Shown here: piece after piece, positions 25,035 through 34,385 of the stretch
Layout: the number at the start of each line of letters is the position of its first letter
Numbering within the stretch: position 1 is the stretch's first letter
Source of the DNA: Actinomyces gerencseriae DSM 6844
Lineage (GTDB): Bacteria; Actinomycetota; Actinomycetes; Actinomycetales; Actinomycetaceae
Direction of reading: 5' to 3'
DNA length: 64,000 nt
NCBI RefSeq assembly: GCF_000429265.1
Contig: NZ_AUBN01000003.1
Location: 248,001 to 312,000 of the forward strand
Made by a program: the position numbers and the translations under genes
The notes under the pieces: generated by a model
The model's database searches: none
Seen by the model: the letters and a program-made list of their open reading frames with translations, nothing else
Told to the model about the DNA's origin: nothing

Positions 25035-26195
25035 GTGAACAAGACCCGGACGACCGCCGACGGCGACTCCGCCGGTCGCGCCCGCGGCGCCGCACCGCCG
25101 GCTCGGCCCGTCACCGCGCTCGACGCGGCGCAGATCGCCGATCTTCACGCACCCGTCCTCCTTCGGCGCTGTCTCGACCTGCTCGCCCCGGCCCTGACCG
25201 GGCCCGGCGCCCCCGTCCGCCCGCTCCTGATCGACTGCACGCTCGGCATGGGCGGGCACAGCGAGGCGGCGCTGGAGCGCTTCGAGAGCCTCATGGTCGT
25301 CGGGATCGACCGGGACCCCGAGGCGGTCTCGCTGGCGAGATCCCGTCTCAGCCGCTTCGGCGGGCGCTTCCGGGCGGAGCGCGCCACCTACGATCGCGTC
25401 GATGCCGTCGCGCGCCGGGCCGCCGAGGCGGCCGGACGGCGGGACGGGACCGTCGACGCCGTGCTCATGGACCTCGGCGTTTCCTCCCTCCAGCTCGATC
25501 GCGTCGAGCGGGGCTTCTCGTACTCGCGCAGCGCGCCCCTCGACATGCGCATGGACCAGTCCGGCGGGTGCACCGCGCAGGACATCCTCGACGGCGCCGA
25601 CGAGGACGAGCTCGCTCGCATCCTGCGGACGTACGGCGAGGAGCGCTTCGCCCCGCGCATCGCCGCGGCCATCGTGCGCCGGCGCGAGGCGGGCGATCCG
25701 GTCGAGTCCACCGACGCCCTGGCGGATCTGGTGCGCGCCTGCGTGCCGGCGGCCGCCCGCCGCACCGGCGGGCACCCGGCCAAACGGACCTTCCAGGCCC
25801 TGCGCGTGGCCGTCAACGGCGAGCTCGAGCTCCTCGAGCTCGCCGTGCCCCGGGCGCTGAACTCCGTGCGCGTCGGCGGCCGCGTCGTCATCGAGTCCTA
25901 CCAGAGCCTGGAGGACCGCGTCGTCAAGCGGGCGCTCGCCGCGGGGGCCCGCCCATCGGTCCCCCGGGAGCTCCCCTTCGTGCCCCGGGAGGCCCTGCCC
26001 TACCTCGAGCACGCCACCCGCGGGGCGGTCAGGGCCGACGGCGACGAGCTCGCCGACAACCCCCGCAGCGCATCCGTGCGGCTGCGGGCCGCCACCCGCA
26101 TCCGTCCCGCCCGCGAGGCCCCCGCACCGGAGCCCGCCCCCGGACCCCGCACCCATCCCGCCAGAACGCCCGCACAAGGAAGGAGAGGCAGATGA
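25035..26195 (+). CDS. rsmH: 16S rRNA (cytosine(1402)-N(4))-methyltransferase
   Basis: 386 residues from GTG 25035, behind GGAAGGAGGGG. SAM-dependent methyltransferase acting on C1402 of 16S rRNA in the decoding centre. SAM motif LLIDCTLGMGGHSEA is near 64-78. Other hallmarks are VVGIDRDPEA, MDLGVSSLQLD, LDMRMDQ and TFQALRVAVNGELELL. N-terminal 30 residues and a Pro/Ala-rich C-terminal tail extend the core. Its TGA overlaps the ftsL-like ATG (ATGA). Confidence 0.96.
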   Translation: MNKTRTTADGDSAGRARGAAPPARPVTALDAAQIADLHAPVLLRRCLDLLAPALTGPGAPVRPLLIDCTLGMGGHSEAALERFESLMVVGIDRDPEAVSLARSRLSRFGGRFRAERATYDRVDAVARRAAEAAGRRDGTVDAVLMDLGVSSLQLDRVERGFSYSRSAPLDMRMDQSGGCTAQDILDGADEDELARILRTYGEERFAPRIAAAIVRRREAGDPVESTDALADLVRACVPAAARRTGGHPAKRTFQALRVAVNGELELLELAVPRALNSVRVGGRVVIESYQSLEDRVVKRALAAGARPSVPRELPFVPREALPYLEHATRGAVRADGDELADNPRSASVRLRAATRIRPAREAPAPEPAPGPRTHPARTPAQGRRGR

Positions 26196-26638
26196 GTACA
26201 GCAGCGGCTCGAGTCCGCCGTCCACGTACCGACGACATCGCCCCATCCGGTCGGCGCTCCACGGCGCGCGACCAGGTCAGACAGTCCAGGGAGCGGCCCA
26301 GGCTCCACGTCGTCCGGGGCGTCGCCCCGGCCCGGGCCACCATGCCGTTCCTGCTGGTGGTCGTCGCGATCCTGGTGGGAGCGCTGGCGGCGTCGATGCT
26401 CCTGAACGCCAAGATGGCGGACACGGCCTACAAGATGAAGGCCGCGCAGGTCGAGCTCAACGTCCTGAACGACCACATCGAGACGGTCCGCTCGGACGTC
26501 CAGGAGGCGTCCTCCCCCGACTCGCTCACGTCGCGGGCCTCCGAGCTGGGCATGGTCCCGGCCGCGGCTCCAGGCGTCGTCGACCTGTCCGACTCGACCC
26601 TGTCCGGCGGAGCCGCCGCCACGGACGACTCCAAGTAG
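26192..26638 (+). CDS. ftsL: FtsL-like septum protein
   Basis: 148 residues: a basic cytoplasmic N-terminus of about 50, one membrane helix (MPFLLVVVAILVGALAASMLL, 51-71) and an extracytoplasmic heptad-rich segment (AYKMKAAQVELNVLNDHIETV), ending with an acidic/Ser tail. This is the FtsL bitopic coiled-coil design, and the gene sits in the FtsL position between rsmH and ftsI. It starts inside the rsmH stop (ATGA), with GGAAGGAGAGG upstream. FtsL, FtsQ and FtsB hold FtsW/FtsI at the septum. Assignment is by architecture and position, since FtsL sequences diverge. Confidence 0.85.
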   Translation: MSTAAARVRRPRTDDIAPSGRRSTARDQVRQSRERPRLHVVRGVAPARATMPFLLVVVAILVGALAASMLLNAKMADTAYKMKAAQVELNVLNDHIETVRSDVQEASSPDSLTSRASELGMVPAAAPGVVDLSDSTLSGGAAATDDSK

Positions 26639-26645
26639 GGACTCC

Positions 26646-28460
26646 GTGAATCCCAGTCGCCGACAGGCCCTTCAGCTCATGGGCCTCGCCGGGTTCACCT
26701 CCCTGGCCGGCCGCACCGCCTGGCTCCAGATGGTCTCCGGTCCGGAGCTGGCCGCCAGGGCCAAGGCCGAGCGCACCGTCACCTGGGTCAACCGCGCCCC
26801 GCGCGGTGACATCCTCGGGCGCGACGGCACGATTCTCGCGTCCTCGGCCGTCTCGTACGACATCGGCGTCAACCAGCTCAAGATAGCCCAGTACGAGCGG
26901 ACCGAGGACCGCACGGACCCCGCCACCGGGGAGGAGACGAAGGTCGTCATCGGCCACGGCGCGGCCGCCGCCGCCAAGCAGATGGCCGAGGTCCTGGGCG
27001 TGAACGCCCAGGACCTCGGGGCCTCGATGGTGGGGGACTCCCCCTACGTCGTCGTCGCCGAGGCCGTGTCCCCGGACACCTGGCGGCAGATCAAGGCGCT
27101 CGGCATCCCGGGCGTCGAGCCCGACCAGCGCACCCGTCGCACCTATCCCGCGGGGACGGTGGCGGGCAACGTGCTGGGGTACACCTACGAGGGCGACGGT
27201 CGCCTCCTCATCGGCTCCGCGGGCCTCGAGCTGACCCAGAACGAGCAGCTCATGGGCGTCGACGGCGAGGGCAGCGTCGAGATCGGCAAGACCGGGGCCA
27301 TCATCCCCACCGGCGAGCAGGAGGAGATCGACGCGGTCCCGGGGACGACGGTGCGCACCACCATCAGCCCGGATCTGCAGGCCATCGCCCAGGAGTCGAT
27401 AGACGAGGTCGTCACGGCCCAGGGCGCCGACTGGGGGTGCGTGGTCGTCATGGAGCCCGCCACCGGCAAGCTGCTCGTTCTGGCCGACTCCAACGCGGTC
27501 GACCCGGCCGACGTCGAGGCCACTCCCGAGGCGGATCGCACCGCCCGCAGCGTTCAGGCGATCTTCGAGCCCGGCAGCGTCGGCAAGGTCATGACCTTCG
27601 CCGCCGCGCTGGAGGAGGGTGCGATGAGGCCCGAGGACTCGTGGACCGTCCCCTACACGTGGACCTCCTCCACCGGGCAGACCTTCCGCGACTCCCATGA
27701 GCACGGGGTCCAGCGCCTCACCAGCGCCCAGGTGCTGGCCGAGTCCTCCAACGTGGGCACCGTGCAGATCGGCGAGAGGCTGTCGAGCGAGGTGCGTCAC
27801 TCCTATATCGAGCGATTCGGCTTCGGCAGCCTGACCGGCATCGAGATGCCCGCCGAGTCGGCCGGCATGCTCGGCGCCGCCGCCGATTGGGACGATCGGA
27901 CCGACTACACCACCATGTTCGGCCAGGGCTTCGCGGGGACCGCGCTCCAGGCCGTCCAGGTGCTCGCGACCGTGGCCAACAAGGGAGTGCGCGTGGCCCC
28001 GCGCGTCATCGACGCGTGGATCGACCCGGCGGGCGGGCGGACCCCTCAGTCGCAGTCGGAGGGGGACCGCGTCATCTCCGAGAGCGCCGCCGCGGCACTC
28101 ACGGAGATGCTCATCGGCGTGACCCAGGAGGGGGGCACCGCGGAGGCGGCCTCGATCGACGGCTACCTGGTGGCGGGCAAGACCGGCACCACCGAGATCC
28201 TCACCGAGGACGGCACGGTCGCCTCCTTCGTCGGCTTCACGCCGGCGCGCGACCCCGCCATCGCCGTGGCCGTCATCGTCTACCGGCCCCGGGACACGTA
28301 CGGCGGCACGGTCTCGGCCCCGGTGTTCCGCAAGATCGCGCTCGCCACGATGCACTCCCTGGGGATCGCGCCCGACCCCTCGGTCGTGGCGACCCGGGCG
28401 GCCGCGCAGGCCGATGCCGAGGCCGCTCACGCCGCCGAGGCCGCCGGGGGCCACGGCTAG
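26646..28460 (+). CDS. ftsI: Septal peptidoglycan transpeptidase (penicillin-binding protein 3)
   Basis: 604 residues, class B PBP. A membrane anchor lies at about 7-29. The N-terminal pedestal begins APRGDILGRDGTILA, and the transpeptidase domain carries SxxK at Ser311-Lys314 (EPGSVGK), SxN at Ser367-Asn369 (ESSN) and KTG at 512-514. Val-Gly replaces the common Thr-Phe between Ser and Lys. GTG 26646 follows ftsL by seven bases, so they are one operon. It cross-links wall at the septum with FtsW. A 170-bp gap separates it from murE. Confidence 0.95.
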   Translation: MNPSRRQALQLMGLAGFTSLAGRTAWLQMVSGPELAARAKAERTVTWVNRAPRGDILGRDGTILASSAVSYDIGVNQLKIAQYERTEDRTDPATGEETKVVIGHGAAAAAKQMAEVLGVNAQDLGASMVGDSPYVVVAEAVSPDTWRQIKALGIPGVEPDQRTRRTYPAGTVAGNVLGYTYEGDGRLLIGSAGLELTQNEQLMGVDGEGSVEIGKTGAIIPTGEQEEIDAVPGTTVRTTISPDLQAIAQESIDEVVTAQGADWGCVVVMEPATGKLLVLADSNAVDPADVEATPEADRTARSVQAIFEPGSVGKVMTFAAALEEGAMRPEDSWTVPYTWTSSTGQTFRDSHEHGVQRLTSAQVLAESSNVGTVQIGERLSSEVRHSYIERFGFGSLTGIEMPAESAGMLGAAADWDDRTDYTTMFGQGFAGTALQAVQVLATVANKGVRVAPRVIDAWIDPAGGRTPQSQSEGDRVISESAAAALTEMLIGVTQEGGTAEAASIDGYLVAGKTGTTEILTEDGTVASFVGFTPARDPAIAVAVIVYRPRDTYGGTVSAPVFRKIALATMHSLGIAPDPSVVATRAAAQADAEAAHAAEAAGGHG

Positions 28461-28630
28461 CCGTGCGTCGCGGCGTGACGCGCCACACGCGAGCCCCTCC
28501 CGGTGTGGGAGAGCGCACCCCGTGGCGGTCACGTGGATCGTGACCAGGGCGTAGCCTTCGACCTGCGCGGTCCCCTGCACGTTCCGACGGCGGAAGCCGT
28601 CACTTTCCGGCCACGATAGATTGAGGAACC

Positions 28631-30241
28631 ATGAGCAACCACGCGTACGAGTCGGCTGCCGCGCTGCGCCCCCACCACAGCGCTCCGGTCACTGCGAGGG
28701 ACCTCGCTACGCGCTTCGCGCTCCGCGCCGCCGGGGCCGATGCGCCCGACGGGCTCGCCGTGGGCGGAGCGAGCGTCGATTCCTCGGACGTCCGCCGCGG
28801 CGAGCTGTTCATCGCTCTGCCCGGCTTCGCCCATCACGGCGCCGAGTTCGCCCCCGAGGCGGTCGCGGCCGGCGCCGCCGCGGTCCTCACCGACGACGCC
28901 GGTGCGGCCATGGTCCGCGACTCCTGCCCGCAGGTGCCCGTGCTGATCACGGACGACCCGCGCGCCGTGGCCGGTCCGCTGTCGGCCGAGGTCTACCACC
29001 ACCCCGCCGAGCGGCTGACGACCACCGCGGTCACGGGCACCAACGGGAAGACCACGACCTCCTACTTCAACGACGCGATCCTGACGGCCCACCTGGGCGC
29101 GTGCATGGTCGCGGGGACGGTGGAGCTGCGCGTGGGCGGGCTGTCGATCGAGTCGCCCCGCACCACCGTGGAGGCGCCGGTCCTGACGCGGATGATGGCC
29201 CTGGCCGTGGAGGAGGGCGTGGGGGCGGCCAGCCTGGAGGCGTCCAGCCACGCGATCGTCCTGCACCGCCTCGACGGCACCGTGGTGGATGTCGCCGGCT
29301 TCACCAACCTGCAGCGCGACCACCTCGACTTCCACAAGACCATGCAGGGCTATCTCGACGCCAAGGCCCGGCTCTTCGCCCCCGAGCACGCCCGTCGCGG
29401 CGTCATCTGCGTCGATGACCAGTGGGGGGCCCGGCTCGCCGACCGCGTCGAGCGGGCCGGTCTCATCCCCGTGGATCGCGTGCGGGCCTACCCCGGCGGC
29501 GGGGACGGGGACGCCCCCGCCGACTGGTGGGTCGGCGACGCCGCCGTGTCGATGACCGACTCCGCCACCACCTTCGTCCTCCACGGCCCCGACTCCGAGC
29601 GCATCGAGGCCTCCTGCCCGCTGCCCGGACTGGTCAACGTCCAGAACGCCGCCCTCGCGCTGGTGATGACCATGCGCGCGGGCGTCCCCGCCGAGACCGC
29701 CGTGGCCGCCCTCGCCTCCGCCCACAACATCCCCGGGCGCATGCAGCGCATCACCCGGCGCGACGGGGTGCGCGGCACCTGCATCGTGGACTTCGCCCAC
29801 ACGCCCGACGCCATGGAGCTGGCCCTCAAGGCCATCCGCCAGATCACCCCCGGCCGCCTCATCGTCGTCTTCGGCTCCGACGGCGACCGGGACCGCGGCA
29901 AACGACCCATGCTCGGCGAGGTCGCGGCCCGTCTGGCGGACGTCCTGATCGTCACCGATGAGAACCCGCGCAGTGAGGACCCGCGGACGATCCGCGACGC
30001 CATCCTGTCCGGGGTGCGCTCGGTGCGCCCCGACCTGGCCGACGTCGAGGAGATCACCACGTGGCGCGGCGACGCCGTGCGCCGCGGCGTCGAGATCTGC
30101 GGGCCGCAGGACACCGTCGTCGTCACCGGCAAGGGCCATGAGCCCTTCCAGGAGGTCGCGGGGGACTTCATCCGCTACAACGACGCGCCCGTCATGCGTC
30201 AGGCCGCCGAGGCCAAGTGGGGGCCGGTGACACCCGCATGA
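28631..30241 (+). CDS. murE: UDP-N-acetylmuramyl-tripeptide ligase
   Basis: 536 residues. Adds the third amino acid to UDP-MurNAc-L-Ala-D-Glu. ATP loop GTNGKTT is at 136-142 and the carbamylated lysine context YLDAKARLF at 241-249. The residue-selecting motif reads TDENPRSEDP (442-451). Meso-diaminopimelate enzymes usually have DNPR, so Glu444 replaces Asp; the incorporated diamine (DAP, Lys or Orn) is uncertain. TAGATT ends eight bases before ATG, suggesting a promoter in the gap after ftsI. Its stop overlaps murF (ATGA). Confidence 0.95.
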   Translation: MSNHAYESAAALRPHHSAPVTARDLATRFALRAAGADAPDGLAVGGASVDSSDVRRGELFIALPGFAHHGAEFAPEAVAAGAAAVLTDDAGAAMVRDSCPQVPVLITDDPRAVAGPLSAEVYHHPAERLTTTAVTGTNGKTTTSYFNDAILTAHLGACMVAGTVELRVGGLSIESPRTTVEAPVLTRMMALAVEEGVGAASLEASSHAIVLHRLDGTVVDVAGFTNLQRDHLDFHKTMQGYLDAKARLFAPEHARRGVICVDDQWGARLADRVERAGLIPVDRVRAYPGGGDGDAPADWWVGDAAVSMTDSATTFVLHGPDSERIEASCPLPGLVNVQNAALALVMTMRAGVPAETAVAALASAHNIPGRMQRITRRDGVRGTCIVDFAHTPDAMELALKAIRQITPGRLIVVFGSDGDRDRGKRPMLGEVAARLADVLIVTDENPRSEDPRTIRDAILSGVRSVRPDLADVEEITTWRGDAVRRGVEICGPQDTVVVTGKGHEPFQEVAGDFIRYNDAPVMRQAAEAKWGPVTPA

Positions 30242-31728
30242 TTCCCCGCTCCCTGCCCCGGATCTCCTCCCTCAGCGGCGGCGCACTCGTCGGCGGCGCC
30301 GACGGGCCCGCCGATCCCCGGGCCGTCACCCGTGTCGTCACGGACTCCCGCAAGGCCGGTCCCGGCGCCCTGTTCGTCGCCATCGCCGGCGAGCGCACCG
30401 ATGGCCACGCCCACGTCGGTCAGGTCGCCTCCGCCGGGGGCGCGGCCGCCCTGGTGAGCGATCCCGACACCGCCCGCTCCTCCCTGGCCGCAGCGGGGCA
30501 CGACCCGGACGCGTTCCCGCTCCTGGTCGTCCCCGACACCGTCGAGGCGCTCGGCGAGCTCGCCCGCGGCCACCTGGCCGAGCTGCGCGGGCGCGCCGCC
30601 GCCCGCGGCGATGCGCTCGCGGTCGTGGCCATGACCGGGTCGGTGGGCAAGACCACCACCAAGGACCTCACCCGCCAGCTCCTGGCCGCGCAAGGACCCA
30701 CCGTCGCGCCCATCGCCTCGTTCAACAACGAGGTCGGGTTGCCCCTGACCGTGCTGGAGACCGACGAATCGACCCGCTACCTCGTCCTGGAGATGGGTGC
30801 CTCCGGCCCCGGGCACATCGACTACCTCACCAGGATCGCGCCGCTGGACGCCGCCGCCGTCCTCATGATCGGTCACGCCCACCTGGAGGGATTCGGATCG
30901 GTCGACGGCGTCGCGGCGGCCAAGAGCGAGATCGTCTCCGGACTGGTCCCCACCGGGACCGCGGTGCTCAACGCCGATGACGAGCGGGCCGCGGCCATGG
31001 CCCGGCTCGCCCCCGCCGGCGTCCTGACCTTCTCGGCGTCCGGCGGGCCCGCCGACCTGCGCGCCACCGACGTGCGACTGTCGGGCGACGCCCGGGCCGG
31101 ATTCGACCTGCACGCCCCCGGCCTGGCCGAGCCCCGACGCGTGCGCCTGGCTCCGCCCGGCGCCCATAACGTCGCCAACGCCCTGGCCGCCGCGGGTCTC
31201 GCGATCGCCGCCGGGGCCCCCGCGGAGGACGTCGCCCGGGCGCTGGGGGGCGCCCGGATCGAGAGCCCGCACCGCATGGACGTGAGCGACGTCCCGTTCG
31301 GCGACGGCAGCGTCCTGCTGATCGACGACTCCTACAACGCCAATATCGACTCCATGACCGCCTCGCTGGCCGCTCTGCCCGCCCTGGCGGACGACCGGCG
31401 CCGCGTCGTGGTGATCTCCGAGATGCTCGAGCTGGGGGCCTCCTCCGCGGCCGATCATGCCCGCACCGGCGAGCTCGCGGCCCGGGCGGGGACGGCCCTT
31501 CTGATCACCATCGGTCCCGGCGCCCTGCCGGCTGCGCGCGCCGCCGCGGAGGCCGGCGTCGCAACCATCGAGCTCGCCGATGCCGGCGCGGCGCTCGCCC
31601 TGCTCGACTCGCCGGACTGCCCGCTGCGCGACGCGGACGTCGTCCTGGTCAAGGGGTCCCACGACTCCGGCGCCTGGCGCGTCGCCGACCGTCTCAAGGA
31701 AGGCCTCAAGGAGATGGACGCCCGATGA
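30238..31728 (+). CDS. murF: UDP-N-acetylmuramoyl-tripeptide--D-alanyl-D-alanine ligase
   Basis: 496 residues. Adds D-Ala-D-Ala to the UDP-muramyl tripeptide. P-loop MTGSVGKTTTKD is at 132-143; the Mur ligase signature LIDDSYNANIDSM is present with Ile where Pro is usual. The start ATG overlaps the murE stop (ATGA) and its own stop overlaps mraY (ATGA). An in-frame ATG 21 bases earlier lies inside murE and is less likely. Confidence 0.96.
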   Translation: MIPRSLPRISSLSGGALVGGADGPADPRAVTRVVTDSRKAGPGALFVAIAGERTDGHAHVGQVASAGGAAALVSDPDTARSSLAAAGHDPDAFPLLVVPDTVEALGELARGHLAELRGRAAARGDALAVVAMTGSVGKTTTKDLTRQLLAAQGPTVAPIASFNNEVGLPLTVLETDESTRYLVLEMGASGPGHIDYLTRIAPLDAAAVLMIGHAHLEGFGSVDGVAAAKSEIVSGLVPTGTAVLNADDERAAAMARLAPAGVLTFSASGGPADLRATDVRLSGDARAGFDLHAPGLAEPRRVRLAPPGAHNVANALAAAGLAIAAGAPAEDVARALGGARIESPHRMDVSDVPFGDGSVLLIDDSYNANIDSMTASLAALPALADDRRRVVVISEMLELGASSAADHARTGELAARAGTALLITIGPGALPAARAAAEAGVATIELADAGAALALLDSPDCPLRDADVVLVKGSHDSGAWRVADRLKEGLKEMDAR

Positions 31729-32813
31729 CCGCGATCTTCGTCGCCGCCGCCGTCGGCATGCTCGTCACACTGCTCGGCACGCCGCTGCTGATCCGATTCC
31801 TCCATCGGCGCGAGTACGGTCAGTTCATCCGCGAGGACGGGCCGCAGGGCCACTTCACCAAGCGCGGCACCCCCACGATGGGCGGCCTGGTCATCATCCT
31901 GGCGGCCGTGCTCGGCTACGCGATCGCCAACCTGATCGAGCTGCGCCTGCCCCGTGCCAGCGGGGTCCTGCTGATCTTCCTCATCGTGGGACTGGGGCTG
32001 ATCGGATTCCTCGACGACTTCGAGAAGATCTCCAAGGAGCGCTCGCTGGGGCTGCGCGCCTGGCAGAAGATGCTGGGGCAGGCGTTCATCGGCATCACCT
32101 TCGCCGTGGTGGCCCTGCGGTTCTCCGACCGCTACGGCCTGACCCCGGCCTCCACCCGCGTGTCCTTCGCGCGCGACACGAACCTCGATCTGGCCTTCGC
32201 CGGAGCGGGCCTGGGCCTGGTCCTGTTCATCCTGTGGGCGAACTTCCTCATCACCGCCTGGTCGAATGCCGTCAACCTCACCGATGGGCTCGACGGGCTG
32301 GCGGCCGGGTCCTCGGCCATGGTCTTCGCCGCCTACACGCTCATCGGCGTGTGGCAGTCGAACCAGTCGTGCTTCTACAGCCACCACGCCATCGTGGCCA
32401 CGCTGTGCTATCAGACCCGGGACCCGCGCGACCTGGCCATGATCGCCGCCGCCCTCATGGGCGCTTGCTTCGGCTTCCTGTGGTGGAACGCGTCCCCGGC
32501 CAAGATCTTCATGGGCGACACCGGCTCCCTGGCCCTGGGCGGGGCGCTGGCGGGCCTGTCCATCCTGAGCCGCACGGAGTTCCTCGCCGTCATCCTCGGC
32601 GGGCTATTCCTGGCCGAGGTGCTCAGCGACGTCATCCAGGTGGCGTCCTTCAAGTCCACGGGCAGGCGCGTCTTCCGCATGGCGCCGCTCCACCACCACT
32701 TCGAGCTCGGCGGGTGGACCGAGGTCAACGTCGTCATCCGCTTCTGGATCGTCGCGGGGGTCTGCGTCGTGGTGGGGCTCGGCCTGTTCTACACCGAGTA
32801 CCTCGTATCCTGA
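31725..32813 (+). CDS. mraY: Phospho-N-acetylmuramoyl-pentapeptide transferase
   Basis: 362 residues, about ten membrane helices. Transfers phospho-MurNAc-pentapeptide to undecaprenyl phosphate, giving lipid I. Signature loops: FTKRGTPTMGG (44-54), FLDDFEKI with catalytic Asp97/Asp98, NAVNLTDGLDGLA (181-193), MGDTGSLALGG and APLHHHFEL. It starts inside the murF stop (ATGA). An 81-bp gap follows before murD. Confidence 0.97.
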   Translation: MTAIFVAAAVGMLVTLLGTPLLIRFLHRREYGQFIREDGPQGHFTKRGTPTMGGLVIILAAVLGYAIANLIELRLPRASGVLLIFLIVGLGLIGFLDDFEKISKERSLGLRAWQKMLGQAFIGITFAVVALRFSDRYGLTPASTRVSFARDTNLDLAFAGAGLGLVLFILWANFLITAWSNAVNLTDGLDGLAAGSSAMVFAAYTLIGVWQSNQSCFYSHHAIVATLCYQTRDPRDLAMIAAALMGACFGFLWWNASPAKIFMGDTGSLALGGALAGLSILSRTEFLAVILGGLFLAEVLSDVIQVASFKSTGRRVFRMAPLHHHFELGGWTEVNVVIRFWIVAGVCVVVGLGLFYTEYLVS

Positions 32814-32894
32814 TCCGCCGGGGGCCCACGGGCGCACCGCCTCGTCATCGCACTCCTCACCGCAACTCACCGCAACCTAGGACCGAGATCACCA

Positions 32895-34385
32895 GTGACT
32901 ACCGCCGACGCCATCTCCCTCGAGGACCTCGCCGGGGCCCGTGTCGGCGTCGTCGGCGCCGGCCGCACCGGGCTCGCCGTCATCGAGGCGCTGTCCGACC
33001 TCGGCGCGCGCATCCACCTGCTCGACACCCGCTCGGACGCGGCCGATGCCGTGACGGCGCCGCTCGAGCGGGTCACCGTCGGCGACGACGCCGCCCTGGC
33101 CGACGCGCTGGCGCAGTGCCGTCCAGATCTGCTCATCGTCTCCCCGGGGGTGCCGGCCACGGGGCCGGTCCTGACCGGCGCCCGGCGGGACGGCACCCGG
33201 GTGTGGAGCGAGATCGAGCTCGCCTGGCGCCTGCAGCGATCCACCCGCCCCGAGGTGCCCTGGATCGTCGTGACGGGGACCGACGGCAAGACCACCACGG
33301 TCGGCATGCTCTCCGCCGTTCTCACGGCGGCGGGGCTCAACGCCCCGGCCGTGGGCAACATCGGGGCCCCTGCCGTCACCACAGTCCTGGAGGGCCGGGC
33401 CGATGCCATGGCCGTCGAGCTGTCCAGCTTCCAGCTCCACACCACCCGCACGCTCAGTCCGCTGGCCGCGGCCTGCCTCAACCTCGCTCCCGATCACCTG
33501 GACTGGCACGGGGGACTGGCCGCCTACGGCGCGGACAAGGCCCGCGTCTACGCGCGGACCCGGCGCGCGGCCGTCTACAACACCGCCGATGCCTCGACCA
33601 GGGCCATGGTCGAGCGGGCCGACGTCGCCGAGGGCTGCCTCGCCGTCGGCTTCACCCTGGCCGTCCCCGCCCTGGGGCAGGTGGGCGTGGTCGAGGATCT
33701 CCTGGTCGACCGCGCCCTGCACGCCGGGCGACGCGGCGCCGGTCTGCCGCTCGCCTCTCTGGCCGACCTCGCCCACCTGGCGCCCGGCGGCGAGGCCGGG
33801 CGGCTGCCCGACCACGTGGTCGCCGACGCCCTGGCCGCGGCCGCCCTGGCCCTGGCCCATGACGCCGTCGCCGCCGATCCCGGCGCGATCGCCGAGGGCC
33901 TGCGCGCCTTCGCCCCCGGTGCCCACCGCATCGTCACCGTGGCCCGGGGCGGCGGCGTCACCTGGGTCGATGACTCCAAGGCCACCAACCCGCACTCGGC
34001 CCAGGCCGCTCTGACGTCCCTGCCCGCGGGCACCGGCGTGTGGATCCTGGGGGGCGACACCAAGGGCGCCTCCTTCGACGAGCTCGTGCGCGCGGTGCGC
34101 CCCGCCCTGCGCGGTGCGGTCGTGATAGGCAGGGACCAGACCGACGTGCTGGCCGCCCTTCGCTCTCAGGCGCCGGAGCTGGCGGTGACCCGTGTCCCCG
34201 ATGGCGACGGGGCCTCGGTCATGAGCGGCGCCGTCGCGGCGGCGGCCGCCATGGCGCGGCCCGGCGATACCGTCATGCTCGCCCCGGCCTGCGCCTCGTG
34301 GGACCAGTTCAGCTCCTACGTCCAGAGGGGCGATCTGTTCGCCGACTCGGCTCGCGCCCGCGTCCGGGGCCGGGGGACGCCATGA
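32895..34385 (+). CDS. murD: UDP-N-acetylmuramoylalanine--D-glutamate ligase
   Basis: 496 residues from GTG 32895. Adds D-Glu to UDP-MurNAc-L-Ala. N-terminal Rossmann segment VGVVGAGRTGLAVIEAL, P-loop VVTGTDGKTTTVG (126-138), VELSSFQLH and the C-terminal VDDSKATNPHSAQAAL typical of MurD. Stop overlaps ftsW (ATGA). The start lacks a strong Shine-Dalgarno (CAACCTAGGACC region), but the protein N-terminus aligns with the expected fold. Confidence 0.96.
   Translation: MTTADAISLEDLAGARVGVVGAGRTGLAVIEALSDLGARIHLLDTRSDAADAVTAPLERVTVGDDAALADALAQCRPDLLIVSPGVPATGPVLTGARRDGTRVWSEIELAWRLQRSTRPEVPWIVVTGTDGKTTTVGMLSAVLTAAGLNAPAVGNIGAPAVTTVLEGRADAMAVELSSFQLHTTRTLSPLAAACLNLAPDHLDWHGGLAAYGADKARVYARTRRAAVYNTADASTRAMVERADVAEGCLAVGFTLAVPALGQVGVVEDLLVDRALHAGRRGAGLPLASLADLAHLAPGGEAGRLPDHVVADALAAAALALAHDAVAADPGAIAEGLRAFAPGAHRIVTVARGGGVTWVDDSKATNPHSAQAALTSLPAGTGVWILGGDTKGASFDELVRAVRPALRGAVVIGRDQTDVLAALRSQAPELAVTRVPDGDGASVMSGAVAAAAAMARPGDTVMLAPACASWDQFSSYVQRGDLFADSARARVRGRGTP

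Noticed and set aside
26526-28580. A 684-codon minus-strand frame opposite ftsI
   Set aside because: Gly/Arg/His-rich shadow without motifs, fully covered by ftsI with SxxK, SxN and KTG.
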